A DNA stretch of 64,000 bases, taken from NCBI RefSeq assembly GCF_026213295.1, contig NC_079425.1, positions 28,272,739-28,336,738 on the forward strand, given 5' to 3'. Source of the DNA: Gadus chalcogrammus. Its lineage: Eukaryota > Chordata > Actinopteri > Gadiformes > Gadidae. This document shows positions 1-10,577 of the stretch, piece after piece; position 1 is the first letter of the stretch, and every line of letters starts with the position of its first letter. The position numbers and the translations under genes were made by a program. The notes below the pieces were generated by a model, which was not told the DNA's origin, ran no database searches, and saw nothing but the letters and a program-made list of their open reading frames with translations.

Positions 1-688
1 TTATTGCAGTTGGGATGAAACTGTTTTTTAAACGGGTTGTTCTGGAGGCAATTGTCCTGTAACGCCTCCCAGAAGGCAGTAGTTGGAAGGCATAGTGTGC
101 AGGGTGAGTGGGGTCGGAGATGATTTTCCGTGCTCTGCATGGTGTCCGTTTGTGGTACAGTGAATCAAGGGATGGAAGGGGTGTGCCAATAATTTTGGAT
201 GCTCTATTTATGATGCGTTGTAGTTTCTTCCGGGAGAGTGAGTCTAGACTGCCGAACCAGACTGTGATGGAAAAGGTGAGGATGCTTTCTACGATGGCTG
301 TGTAGAAGTGGAGCAGAAGATGGGACCTTACCCTGAACTTCTTGAGCTGACGGAGATGGAAAAGTCTTTGCTGGGCTTTTTTGTAGATGTGGTCTGCGTT
401 TATTTTCCATTTGAGGTTATTGCTGATGTGGGTTCCAAGGAGTTTGAATGTGTCAGTGATGGAGATGGATTCACCTTTAATGAGCACAGGAGTTTTGGGG
501 GATGGTTGGCGTCTTGGGTCGATGATGAGTTCCGTTGTTTTTGATGAGTTGAGTATGAGATCATGGTCTGTACATAAGGTCACTGCTTGGTTGATCTGTG
601 CACGGTATTCTGTTTCTTGGTTGTTGGTGATGAGTCCTATGATGGTTGAGTCGTCCGCGTACTTGTACAGGTTGACAGAGCTGTGGTG
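1..688 (-). pseudogene. L2-type LINE ORF2, RT C-terminal part (outer element)
   Basis: The minus strand reads open from about 688 to the window start and encodes the end of an APE-type LINE reverse transcriptase. The YADD catalytic box lies near 650-640, followed by the usual thumb and C-terminal blocks (LGTHISNN, KKAQQRLFHLRQLKK, TVWFGSLD and a DPTHPAHYAFQLLPSGRRYR-type ending). These blocks are typical of the L2/CR1 group common in fish. The upstream RT half is at 4886-6024; the two halves belong to one older element split by another LINE at 686-4889. The element continues past the window start. The reading frame is preserved here but the other half carries a stop, so it is a relic. Confidence 0.85.
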
Positions 689-769
689 GGTACCTAGGGT
701 TTGTTTTAGGTTAGAACACCTAGGCCAAGACATCAAGTGTCTCCACCGCCATTTTCCCGTTTGTAGCCG

Positions 770-3630
770 CTATAGCTGACTTTTGCTGCTAGCCCACTCC
801 ACCAGAGAATTACTGTTTGCCCCAGTGTATCCAGGAGTAGGGGGAGTGTCAGGGATGGTTTGTAGGAAGCGGTCAAGTTCTGCCTTGAACTGGATCAGGG
901 TTGGGATTGACTTAACATTTTTGGGTACGGCGTTATACAGAGCAGAGGCTGTTGATGAGAACGAGTGGAATCTCATTGTGTTGATGCTGCTATACTTGGA
1001 GCTTCCAAGCGGCCGTACACAGGTTACTCCTCGCCTCTCCGAGTGTTTGAACAACAGGTTGACGCTGTTGGGGATGGCACCGTGGAAGATTTTCCAGACA
1101 AGGATGACCATGTATCTTTCACGGCGACGTTGTAGCGAGTAGAGTTTAAGACGCTTGAGGCGGTCCCAGTAGCTGAGATTCGAGCAACCCGCTATCTTTG
1201 CAGTGAAAGAGCGCTGGATCGACTCAATCAAGATAACGTCGCACTGCAGATGTGGTGACCAGAGAGCACAGCAATACTCTACGATGGAGCGAACATAGGT
1301 ATTGAAGAGCAGTAGCATCGTGCTTTTGTCCCTGATTGAGAACGTCCTCAGAACCCAGCCGGCTTTTCGTGCAGCTTCGGCTGTTTTTTTGGTGATGTGT
1401 TTCCGCCAACGGAGATCTTTGTCAATGAAGACTCCGAGATCTTTGACGACATCGTCTGAGTTGATTACCAGTCCTGTTGATAGCTTGTACGGCTTCTGTA
1501 GTTCTTGATTCTTCCCGTGCTGTAGGAGCTGGAACTTGGACTCATTTAGCTCCATGTTGTTGATAGTTGCCCATCGTACAACTGCGTGCAAATCCTCCTG
1601 GAGCAGCTTGCAGTCTGTAGGGGAGCCGATGCTCTTGTGGAGCTTTGAGTCATCAGCGAATACCTTTATTTTGCTGTGCTTAACGAGAGAACAGATCGTT
1701 TATATACAAGATAAAGAGGAGTGGGCCCAGCACTGTGCCCTGCGGGACACCACTCAGCACTCTGATGACGTTAGATCTCACACCATCAATCACCACATGC
1801 TGAGTTCTACCGCTGAGAAAGTTTGAGAGCCAACGATGCACTTTACCCTGGATTCCATAAAGGTTGAGTTTCTTCAGCAAGATAGCATGATCAACCTTGT
1901 CGAAGGCTTTGCTGAAATCCAGATATAGGATGTCCGCGTTCACGTCGGCATTCAGATCATTCAATATGTCTTCCACGTGGTGGAGCAATTGAGTCAAGCA
2001 GCTTCTTCCAGTCCGGAAGCCATGCTGGTCGTCGTTGATGATATTTTGGGCCTCGATGTAGTCGTCCAGTTTAGCTCGGACGACTCGCTCGAACATCTTG
2101 ATAAGATGAGAAGTCAGAGAGACCGGTCGGTAATTGGCAGCAATCGATCTATTTCCCTTCTTGAATAGTGGGATTACACTCTGGCTCTTGAACTTAGCGG
2201 CTATGTCGCCGGAGTCCAGGGATGTTCTCCAGAGCTGTGTGACCACTGGCGCAAGGACAAGTCCACATTCCTTGAGGATGATGGCAGGGAACTTATCCGG
2301 ACCAACAGCCGAGTATCGGTCTATTGCTTTGATTGCACCCAGGACGTCTTGTTCGTAGAAAACAAGATCAGTTATTGACTGTGACTGTGCAACAAGCTTC
2401 GATACACGTACCTCAGTAAGGTTAGCTTTGTCAGGGTTGCTGAATGCCCTGGCGTATTGCTCTTGTAGGATGCTGCCCATCCTGACAGGGTCGGACTGGA
2501 GCTGGTTGTCGCTATCCAGTAGAGGTCCAACCGACGAGACTGGTGTTTTGAATTTTTTTGCAAAAGAGTAGAAAGCTTTAGGGTTAGTCTTGGTCTTACT
2601 GCAATGAGCTCGTCTTTGTGGCGCTGCTGCTTGATGTCTCTTTTCATAAGCAGCTCAATGGCAGCCCGCTCGTCATTGAGCTTGCAGAGTTTGGTACTGT
2701 TGCGAGGAGGAGAAGGGCCCTTGGACTTGTACTTGATGCAGTTAATCCTGGTGTTGAGTCGCTTCTTTTTCCGGAGTAGAGCTCTTCTTGATTTCGGGAT
2801 CTTTGATGATACAGAGACTTGGCGATTGTGGCTGTGTGAGGGGGCGTGCTTCTTACACACATCCACGATATCGCTTTCAAACAGGTCCCAAGCATCTTCT
2901 TGATGTGTCGATGGGTTGATGACTGTAGACCAATCCGCAGATAATAGATCCCTGTTGATTGCTTCCCAGTTAGCAGAGTTGAAGTTTATGTAATCGAGTT
3001 CTGATGAAGGGGTGAACTGGGGTGTTGCCACTTGATTCAGCAGGAACTGAGGATGAAGAAGGGTGCAGCACACGATATCGTGATCCGATTTCTCTGTCTT
3101 GGAGACCGATATACTGTGGATCAGATCCGTGTTGTTGAAGAGGATAAGGTCGAGGATATTCAGGTCATTCCGGGTAGGTTCATTAACTATCTGCTCCAGA
3201 AAGTTTGAGGACATGAACTCCAGGAGAGCTAGCTCCGAGCTCCTGTCAGAAGATGTAATGTTGGTCCCGGGCTTTGTAGATCTTGTAGACCAGTCAATGA
3301 ACGGTAGGTTAAAGTCACCGGTGATATGTAGCTCGGGCGTACCTACTACGGTGTCGATAAATTCTTGAATGATGCACAGACATTCGTCAAACTTATCGAA
3401 GGGTGCCGATGGTGGGCGATATACTCCGGCAAGGATGAAGTTGCTGTCTGCATTATAGACTAGCGCAACTTCACAGAAAGAGTTGGAGAACAGGTGATGG
3501 GGCTTCAGATGGGTCTCCGTGAGGATGAAGAAGGGAGTGTGCAGTGGGCTGGAATTTATTTCCTCTTGGATAGATTTGATCTTCCATCGCTGGTTTCAGT
3601 AGGAAACTGGATGTTATGGGAAGAGGGAGA
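770..3630 (-). pseudogene. LINE ORF2: AP endonuclease and reverse transcriptase, frameshifted
   Basis: In order on the minus strand: a partial AP endonuclease (TETHL at about 3515, GDFN near 3325, SDHD near 3085), a basic linker, then RT with LFKKGN..ANYRPVSLT (about 2150-2100), the DFSKAFD block near 1920, GVPQGTVLGPLLFILYIND (about 1755-1700), FADD near 1655, and the C-terminal half ending at a TAG at 770. Two frameshifts are visible: near 2590 (after KDELIA) and near 1685 (just before FADD). The endonuclease lacks the usual GGGVA-type central block between TETHL and the GVYRPP block, so it is internally deleted. Target-primed retrotransposition would be its function in an intact copy; this one cannot make the protein. 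Confidence 0.85.
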
Positions 3631-3637
3631 GCTCCTC

Positions 3638-4446
3638 CTACATTCCCTTGGGAGCTTGATATTGCCGGAACTGCGGTGGGATCTGTAGAGGATAGCCTGT
3701 GAACGATTGGGTCGGTAGGCTGTGGGTGGGATGATGGACCTCGGGTAGAGGGTAGAACTGCACTGGAGGAGGGGGATACATCTGTCGGTTTGGTTCGACT
3801 TGCAGCTGTTGCTGGACCGTCATCGATTGAAGGGAAGATTGGATCAGCGCAGACAGATTCTTTGTCACCTCCTTGGTCAAGTCTGCTTTCATCTGAGCAA
3901 GGTGCTTCAGAAAATCCTCATTGTTCATTGGTTTCGAGGACGGGGGGTTGTTGATAGCTGGCGTCCTGTTTGGAGGCAAGGTTTCGTTACTGCTACGCTT
4001 GGATTGTCGAGCAGGTGATGATGTAGCCTTCTTTTTAGGAGGATTTGTATTTTTGTCAGTGGGCTGGGTCTTTTTGGGTACTTTCACATCTTGAAGGCGC
4101 TTTACACCGCGGATGTGGATGAGCTTACAGTTCTTGTTGAAGCACATCATTGTAACGAGGCCATTCTGACAAAGTGTCGGGTGGAAGAAACGGCAGTTAT
4201 CTCCACTCTTACAACCCCTGCTGCCATCGGGGCCATTTCTCATGTATCTTTTACACCAGGGAAGTCCACATTGTGCTCCAGGGACTTTGTTGGTTGGTAG
4301 GCGTCAAGGAGAATTTTGGTCTCCGTGTTAGCTGCGAGGGCTTTGATTTTCCCGATGAGAAGCTCGTCTTTGGAGAAGTCAGAAGGCATGCTCGGTGTGG
4401 AGAGCACTACCGGAAGGGCAGCTAGGACGGTAGTTAGCCTAGCCAC
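3638..4446 (-). pseudogene. LINE ORF1 with CCCH zinc-finger-like motifs
   Basis: Lies directly upstream of ORF2 on the same strand. One frame (4446-4243) gives a leucine-rich N-terminus; the other (about 4280-3638) gives C-x4-C near CGLPWCKR, then GCKSGDNCRFFHP (CCCH-like), CFNKNCKLIHIRGVKR (second C..C..H unit), a lysine/proline-rich linker, a short amphipathic stretch (EDFLKHLAQMKADLTKEVTK) and a proline/glutamine-rich tail. The first finger sits in the second frame upstream of its first ATG, so a single frameshift near 4250-4280 is the simplest reading. ORF1 proteins of LINEs bind the RNA; this finger arrangement suggests nucleic-acid binding, by inference. Family not identified. Confidence 0.65.
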
Positions 4447-4538
4447 CTAAACAGCCCTCTCGGTAGGTGAGGTTGATGTGTGTGGCAGCGGTAGCTCAAA
4501 GCAACAGCAGTCTTCCTGAATTTGAACGTGATAGTAGA

Positions 4539-4889
4539 GAGGCTAACAGCGGTAGAGAAGCCGGCGCTAGGCTAACAGCGGTAGAGAAGCCGGCGCTAGG
4601 CTAACAGCGGTAGAGAAGCCGGCGCTAGGCCAACAACGGTGGAGAAGCCGGCGCTAGGCTAACAGCGGTAGAGAAGCCGGCGCCAGGCTAACAGCGGTAG
4701 AGAAGCCGGCGCCAGGCCAACAGCGGCAGAGAAGCCGGCGCTAGGCCAACAGCGGTGGAGAAGCCGGCGCTAGGCTAACAGCGGTAGAGAAGCCGGCGCT
4801 AGGCTAACAACGGTAGAGAAGCCGGCGCTAGGCTAACAGCGGTGGAGAAGCCGGCGCTAGGCTAACAGGGGTAGAGAAGCCGGCGCTAC
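4539..4889 (-). repeat. 29-bp tandem repeat at the 5' end of the nested LINE
   Basis: About 12 head-to-tail copies of a 29-bp unit containing GGTAGAGAAGCCGGCGC, with few substitutions (TAGGCTAACAG versus TAGGCCAACAA variants). It starts exactly where the element meets the outer LINE and ends ahead of ORF1. 5' monomer arrays acting as promoters are known in some LINEs (mouse L1); that role here is inference. Confidence 0.85.
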
Positions 4890-6024
4890 GCTGTGAGCTT
4901 GTTTGTGTAAAGGGAGAATAGCCAGGGTGAGAGAACACAGCCTTGGGGTGTGCCTGTACTGAGGAAGAGAGGGGAGGATGTGGTATTTTTGATCTTCACC
5001 TTTTGTTGCCTGTTCCAGAGAAAGCTTTGAATCCAGTGACAGATGCATGGGTCGATGTTCATGTCCAGTAATGTATTGAATAGTTTGGCCGGGTTTATTG
5101 TGTTGAATGCAGAGCTGAAATCCATGAACAGGATGCGGGCTTATGTGTTGGCGGACTCCAGGTGGTTCAGAATGTGATGAGTTGCTAAGATGACGGTGTC
5201 TTCAACTGACCTGTTGGCTCTGTATGCAAATTGATATGGGTCCATGAGGGGGGTGGTGACAGATTTCAGGTGATTTAGTATGATGCGCTCAAATGATTTC
5301 ATAACTGCTGATGTCAAGGCAATGGGTCTGTAGTCATTGAGGCAGGAGATGGTCTTGGTTTTGGGAACTGGGATGATGATGGATTCTTTGAAGCAGTTGG
5401 GTACTGAGCTTTGGCAGAGGGAGGAGTTGAAGATGTTGGTAAAAACCCCAGCCAGCTCCGCAGCACAGTGGTGGAGAACGGAGGGGCTAATGTTATCTGG
5501 GCCAGGGGCTTTATTCCTCTTAAGTCCCTTGAAGGTGCTCCTTACCTCCTCCTCGTAGATGGTGAAAGGGGGGGGGGGAGGGGGTCTGGGAGAGATGGTG
5601 GTGGAACCGGTGCCTGCTCAAACCTCCCATAGAAAGTGTTAAGTGAATCAGGAAGCTGATTGTCGCTGTCAGGTGTGGGGGTGGGTTTCTTTTTGTAGTT
5701 TGTCATGTTTTGTAATTTTTTCCAGATAGAGCGGGTGTCACCATTAGAGATTTGTTCTTCTAATTTAGTGGCATAGTTGGATTTGGCTCTTCTTATTGCA
5801 GATCTCAGTTTGTATTTGGCAGCCATATATTGTTCTTTATCTCCTGTCAAATGTGCTGTATTTTTCTCCTTTCTTATTATCTTAATGTCCTTGTTAAACC
5901 ACGGTTTATTATTATTGTATTGTTTGACTTTTTTGAGTGGAATGCACAGGTCAACGCAGTAATTGACGTATGACGTCACTGCTTCGGTGACGTCGTTCAG
6001 GTCACCTGCGGCATGGAAAACATC
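4886..6024 (-). pseudogene. L2-type LINE ORF2, linker and RT N-terminal part (outer element)
   Basis: Minus-strand coding that belongs with 1-688. From high to low coordinate: post-endonuclease linker (KPWFNKDIKIIRKEKN, IRRAKSNYATKLEEQ), RT blocks (PVPKTKT..LNDYRPIALTS, FERIILNHL, YRANRSVEDTV, LFMDFSSAFNTI, GTPQGCVLSPWLFSLYTN) and then the break. A TAA stop interrupts the frame just before the FMDFSSAF block (near 5142). The left end merges into a 22-bp minisatellite near 6025-6035, so the endonuclease and 5' end are missing. Same family as 1-688 (L2/CR1 group). Confidence 0.85.
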
Positions 6025-6029
6025 CCAGT

Positions 6030-6237
6030 TATGGATCTATGATCACCATGTTATGGATCTATGATTACCATGTTATGGATCTATGATTACCATGTTATGG
6101 ATAAATTAATTACCATGTTATGGATCTATGATAACCATGTTATGGATAGATAGATTACCATGTTATGGATCCATAGATTATCATGTTATGGATTTATGAT
6201 TACGTTGTTATGGATCTATGATTAACATGTTATGGAT
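6030..6237 (+). repeat. 22-bp minisatellite, left block
   Basis: Tandem copies of ACCATGTTATGGATCTATGA with small insertions and substitutions. The same array resumes at 9437-10062, on the far side of the Rex3 insertion, so both blocks were one locus. Confidence 0.9.
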
Positions 6238-7404
6238 ACCGGTGGTCAGGGAAGCCGTCCGATTGAAGATGGAGGCCTTCCGGGATATGATATCCTGGGG
6301 GTCTCCTGACTCGGTTGCAGGGTAACGACAGGCTCGAAGGGCTGCAGCTGCTGCCGTGTCGGAGGCTAAGCAGCGGGTGTGGGAGAAGTTCGGAGAGGCC
6401 ATGGAGAAGTACTTTCGGTCCGCACCAAAGTGTTTCTGGAAGACTATCCGGCACCTCAGGAGGGGGAAACAGGGAACCATCCAAGCTGTGTACAGTAAGG
6501 ATGGGACTCTGTTGACCTCAACTGAGGAGGTTGTCGGACGTTGGAAGGAACACTTGAAGGAAGGAACTCCTGAATCCGAATAACACGCCCTCTATGTTGG
6601 AGGCAGAGCTCGAGGTTGATGGTGTTTCGTTGTCAATTTCCCTGGTGGAGGTCACTGAGGTAGTCAAACATCTCCGCAGTGGCAAAGCCCCAGGGATTGA
6701 TGAGATCCAGCCAGAAATGCTAAAGGCTCTGGGTGTTGAGTGGCTGTCAGGGTTGACACGCCTATTCAACATCGCGTTGGAGTCGGGTACAGTGCCAAAG
6801 GAGTGGCAAACCGGGGTGGTGGTTCCCCTGTTCAAAAAGGGGGACCAGAGAGTGTGTGCCAATTACCGGGGTATCAAACTTCTCAGCCTCCCTGGTAAAG
6901 TCTACTCCAAGGTGCTGGAAAGGAGGGTTCAGCCGATCGTCGAACCTCAGATTGAATAGGAACAATGCGGTTTTCGCCCCGGACGTGGAACTACGGACCA
7001 GCTCTTCACTCTTGCAAGGATCCTGTAGGGGGCCTGGGAGTATGCCCATCCGGTCTACATGTGTTTTGTGGATCTGGAGAAGGCGTATGACCGGGTCCCC
7101 CGGGAGAAACTGTGGGAGGTGCTGCGGGAGTATGGGGTAAGGGGGTCTCTCCTCAGGGCCATCCAATCTCTGTACTCCCAAAGCGAGAGCTGTGTTCGCA
7201 TCCTCGGCAGCCAGTCAGTTTCGTTCTCAGTGGGTGCTGGTCTCCGCCAGGGCTGCGCCTTGTCACCAATCCTGTTTGTGATATACATGGACAGGATATC
7301 GAGGCGTAGTCGTGGTGGGGAGGGGTTGCAGTTCGGTGGTCTGAGGATCTCATCACTGCTTTTTTCAAATGTTGTGGTCCTCATTGGATCATCGGCCTGT
7401 GACC
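6238..7404 (+). pseudogene. Rex3 ORF, linker and RT palm part 1
   Basis: Encodes the Rex3 pre-RT linker (PVVREAVRLKMEAFRDM, VSEAKQRVWEKFGEAMEKYF), then RT: GKAPGIDEIQPEMLKAL, WQTGVVVPLFKKGD..NYRGI, CGFRPGRGTTDQLF, VDLEKAYDRVPREKLW and LRQGCALSPILFVIYMDRIS. Lesions: a frameshift near 6575, in-frame TAG codons at about 6957 and 7027, and loss of the FADD box, where LLFADDVVLLASS of active copies reads LFSNVVVLIGSS (7360-7395). The catalytic aspartates are gone, so this copy is dead independent of the later hAT insertion at 7405. Confidence 0.88.
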
Positions 7405-7454
7405 TAGGGCTGCAGGATATATCTGGGATATAAAGGATATACCAAAGGATATAT

Positions 7455-7640
7455 CAGACTACAGCTCTTTTTAAATGGAACCTCAAAACCCATCTCTTTA
7501 AAAGAGCATTTAGCTAAACTTTCTTTGAGGTTCCCCCTTTTTAATAGTTTTTTGGTATTTCTTTCTCTGAAGCACTTTGAGATTCTTGAATATAAAGTGC
7601 ATTATAAATAAAATGTATTATTATTATTATTATATCGGCT
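7455..7640 (+). mobile_element. 3' tail of an L2/Rex1-type LINE inside the hAT
   Basis: Encodes the usual C-terminal FKWNLKTHLFKRAF ending of fish L2/Rex1-type ORF2, then AAGCACTTTGAGATTCTTG and a (TTA)n tail near 7615-7632. Extreme 5' truncation and a short-repeat 3' tail are standard for these LINEs. No clear target duplication in the AT-rich flanks. Confidence 0.65.
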
Positions 7641-7852
7641 ATGTACGATATATCGATATAATTTCCAAGGGGATACAAGATTTGACAATATCGTTTATAT
7701 CGATATGCGTTAAAATGGTCAGTTTCCCCCTCAAGCGTCTACAGCGCTTGCCTTGGAGACTGTGAGCGCGACCCCTCCCCCTCCCACTCTGTCTTTCCGA
7801 ACGTGCCGTGTGCAAAGACGCCTCATTCCCGCCCCCTCACAACACAACAAGC

Positions 7853-8155
7853 ATGGATGATACCCGTAAAGAAAACGAGACGGCGGCGGGAGACGAAATT
7901 GTTTCAAAGAGGAGAAACAACGGCTCCATAATTTGGAAATAGTTCGGGTTTAAAAAAAACAGATGAGCAGCAGCTGCAGGTCATCTGTAGAGAGTGTAGC
8001 AAAACCGTTGCGACTAAAAGTGGAAGCATGACAAATCTGTTCCACCATTTACAGCAGCGGCACAAAGTGCAGTATGAGGAATGCGTAAAACTCCGTGGCT
8101 GTGCTGCTGCATCACCGGCCGCGACAGTTTCTTCTGACCCGAAACAAGGGCCGGC
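7853..8155 (+). pseudogene. hAT transposase N-terminus with BED zinc finger (relic)
   Basis: ATG at 7853 begins an acidic leader; after a TAG in place of a tyrosine codon (just after SIIWK) and a one-base shift, the frame gives FGFKK..VICRECSKTV..TNLFHHLQQRHKVQYEE, a BED-type C-x2-C...H-x4-H finger (about 7940-8075). BED fingers bind DNA at the N-terminus of many hAT transposases. The RNase-H-like catalytic part is missing. ZBED-related by pattern. Confidence 0.75.
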
Positions 8156-8655
8156 GCTCGGCAAATGTGTTGGGGGCGCCCTCTGGTGACAGTCTTAATT
8201 AATTAAAATATACGAAACAAGCAAAATGAAACCAAACATGCTCCCAAATGGAACGGAGAAGGGAGGGGGCGGGGGATTAAAGTTACGGCGCACTGAAACC
8301 TTCACCGTAGTACGCAGGACAATGCGACGAAGCCAATGCTCTTAATGTTAGCTAATGTGTGTAACCTACAGCTTTATATTGTATAGGTGATTATTTTGTG
8401 AAGAAGGTGAAAAAAGTCCCTTTTTTTTTTTATATGTTCATTCAATTCTGTTGAAAATAACGATACAAAATCATATGTTGCAGTCAAACTGACATATGTT
8501 TTAATAAAAGTGCTTGCAACATCTCACATGTGGCTATTGACTTACAAAAAAAACATCTAACCCACTCTATAGAAAATATCGAGATATATATCGAATATCG
8601 CCATTCAGCCAAAAAATATCGGGATATCATATTTTGCCCATATCGTGCAACCCTA

Positions 8656-9395
8656 CTGTGACCTTCAGCACTCACTGGATCGGCTGGTGGCCGAGTGTGA
8701 AGCGGCTGGGATGAGGATCCGCACCGCTAAATCGGAGGCCATGACTCTTAGCAGGGAACCGGTGGATTGCTTACTCCGGGTAGGAAATGAGTCCTTAGCC
8801 CAAGTGAAGGAGTTCAAGTACCTCGGGGTCTTGTTCGCGAATGAGGGTACTATGGAGCGTGAGATTGGCCGGAGAATCGGAGCAGCGGGGGCGGTATTAT
8901 GTTCGCTTTACCGCACTGTTGTTACGAAAAGAGAGCTGAGCCGCAAGGCAAAGCTCTCGATCTACCGGTCGATCTTCGTTCCTATCCTCACCTATGGTTA
9001 TTGAGGGTTGGGTGATGACCGAAAGGACGAGATCGCGGGTACAAGCGGCCGAGATGAGTTTTCTCAGAAGGGTGGCTGGCGTCTCCCTTAGGGATAGGGT
9101 GAGAAGCTCAGCCATCCGTGAGGAACTCGGATTAGAGCCGCTGCTCCTTTACTTAGAAAGGAGTCAGCTGAGGTGGTTCGGGCATCTGGCAAGGATGCCC
9201 ACTGGGCGCCTCCCTTGGGGGTTGTTTCAGGCACGTCCAGTGGGGAGGAGACCTCGGGGAAGACCCAGGACTAGGTGGAGAGATTATATCTCAACACTGG
9301 CCTGGGAACGCCTCGGGATCCCCCCGTCAGAGCTGGTCAATGTGGCCCGGGAAAGGGAAGTCTGGGCCCCCCTGCTTGAGCTGCTCCCCCCGTGA
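8656..9395 (+). pseudogene. Rex3 ORF, RT C-terminal part
   Basis: Resumes Rex3 after the hAT: LQHSLDRLVAECEAAGM, FKYLGVLFANEGTMEREI, TKRELSRKAKLSIYRSIF, then after a short frame change at about 8997 (LTYGY to EGWVMTE) the C-terminal block ending RPRGRPRTRWRDYIS and REREVWAPLLELLPP with stop at 9393-9395. Apart from the junction frame change the C-terminal block is well preserved. Confidence 0.88.
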
Positions 9396-9436
9396 CCCGA
9401 CCCCGGATAAGCGGATGACGATGAGATGAGATGAGA

Positions 9437-10062
9437 TGTTATGGATCTATAGATGACCATGTTATGGATCTATAGATTACCACGTTATGCATCTATAGAT
9501 GACCATGTTATGGATCTATGATTACCATGTTACAGATCTATGATTACCATGTTATGGATGATTACCATGTTATGGATCTATGATTACCATTGTATGAATC
9601 TATGATCACCATGTTATGGATCTATAGATGACCATGTTATGGATCTATGATAACTGTGTTATGGATCTATGATTACCATGTTATGGATCTATAGATTACT
9701 GTTATGGACCTATAGATTACCATGTTATGGATCTATGATGACCATGTAATGGATCTATGATGACCATGTTATGTATGTATAGATTACCATGTTATGGATT
9801 ATGATTACCATGTTATGGATCTATGATTACCATGTTATGGATGATTACCATGTTATGGATCTATGATTACCATTTTATGAATCTATGATCACCATGTTAT
9901 GGATCTATAGATGACCATGTTATGGATCTATGATAACTGTATTATGGATCTATGATTACTATGTTATGGATCTATAGATTACCATGCTATGGATTCTTAG
10001 ATTACCATGTTATGGAACTATGATTACCATGTTATGGATCTATGATGACCATGTTATGTTAA
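9437..10062 (+). repeat. 22-bp minisatellite, right block
   Basis: Continuation of the array at 6030-6237, with units of 21-25 bp around CCATGTTATGGATCTATGAT. A block of several units is repeated (9510-9660 and 9825-9975 are near copies), a sign of higher-order duplication. Confidence 0.88.
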
Positions 10063-10480
10063 CCGCGTTTTCTGATTACAGTTGAATGCATTTTTAACAC
10101 TATATATACTCTATATACGCTGGACAGACAATTTGACTAAAACTACTTAGCAGGTGTCCGTATATCAGGGGTTAATGCACACCCTGCAACCAATCAGAAT
10201 CGAGTATTTCCCCAGACCATGGTATAAAGAATAGTATATATGTAGTTTAGCACATCTAGGTTGCATAGTTCTCTCTTCCTGCTTTGGAATCCATTCTAGA
10301 CTCAGATAACGTTTGGTGTCACCTGGGGCAGGATAGCTTCAATAACAAGTTATTTACACACACACAAACGCGCACATACACACATATACATGCACACACT
10401 TCACAGTTTAGAAAGGAAAACATGGCTTCCTTTATAGCACTAATGTGTTATACCACAATTCCATAATTTAGAGAGATCTC
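10063..10480. other. Unique-looking stretch with a MITE-like core
   Basis: Contains GGGGTTAATGCACACCCTGC followed by CAACCAATCAGAATCGAG (10160-10205), a core I associate with a common fish non-autonomous DNA transposon, but no ends are resolved. Short CA tracts follow at 10358-10398. No convincing gene. Confidence 0.35.
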
Positions 10481-10577
10481 CCCGATATTCGCCAACAACC
10501 AAAGAGCGACTCGTTCAAGGAATGTTTATTTTCTCTCTGTGACTGACGCCAGCTGTCTCTGAGCGCTGCAGAGCGCT

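Larger units (their letters stand above)
686..4889 (-). mobile_element. Nested non-LTR retrotransposon inserted in the L2-type LINE
   Basis: A complete-looking LINE layout on the minus strand: a 29-bp 5' tandem array (4539-4889), ORF1 with a CCCH-type finger (3638-4446), ORF2 with EN and RT (770 to about 3630) and a short 3' tail (686-769) rich in AACCTA/CCTAGGT-like motifs. It interrupts the L2-type RT between the LYTNKLTA block and the YADD block. A 6-base word GCTGTG occurs at both edges (680-685 and 4890-4895) and may be the target duplication, but joining on it does not restore the outer frame, so the exact edges are uncertain. Clade is Jockey/CR1 superfamily by RT motifs; I cannot name the family. 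Confidence 0.8.
7405..8655 (+). mobile_element. hAT element inside Rex3, with 8-bp target duplication
   Basis: Starts TAGGGCTGCAGGATAT and ends ATATCGTGCAACCCTA (inverted ends), flanked by a perfect 8-bp duplication CTGTGACC at 7397-7404 and 8656-8663. 8-bp duplications and this terminus define hAT. Removing it restores the order of Rex3 RT blocks. It keeps only a BED-finger fragment of its transposase gene, so it is internally deleted and non-autonomous. Confidence 0.93.
6238..9436 (+). mobile_element. Rex3 (RTE clade) LINE, 5'-truncated, interrupted by a hAT
   Basis: The plus strand carries Rex3 reverse transcriptase in two blocks (6238-7404 and 8656-9400) and ends with the family's typical GGATAAGCGGATGACGATGA followed by GATGA repeats at 9409-9436. 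The C-terminal RPRGRPRTRWRDYISTLAWE stretch is diagnostic of teleost Rex3. It sits inside a 22-bp minisatellite. Confidence 0.9.

Noticed and set aside
680..4895. GCTGTG at 680-685 and 4890-4895 as a proven target duplication
   Set aside because: Only 6 bases, and joining on it leaves the outer RT out of frame; kept as a possibility only.
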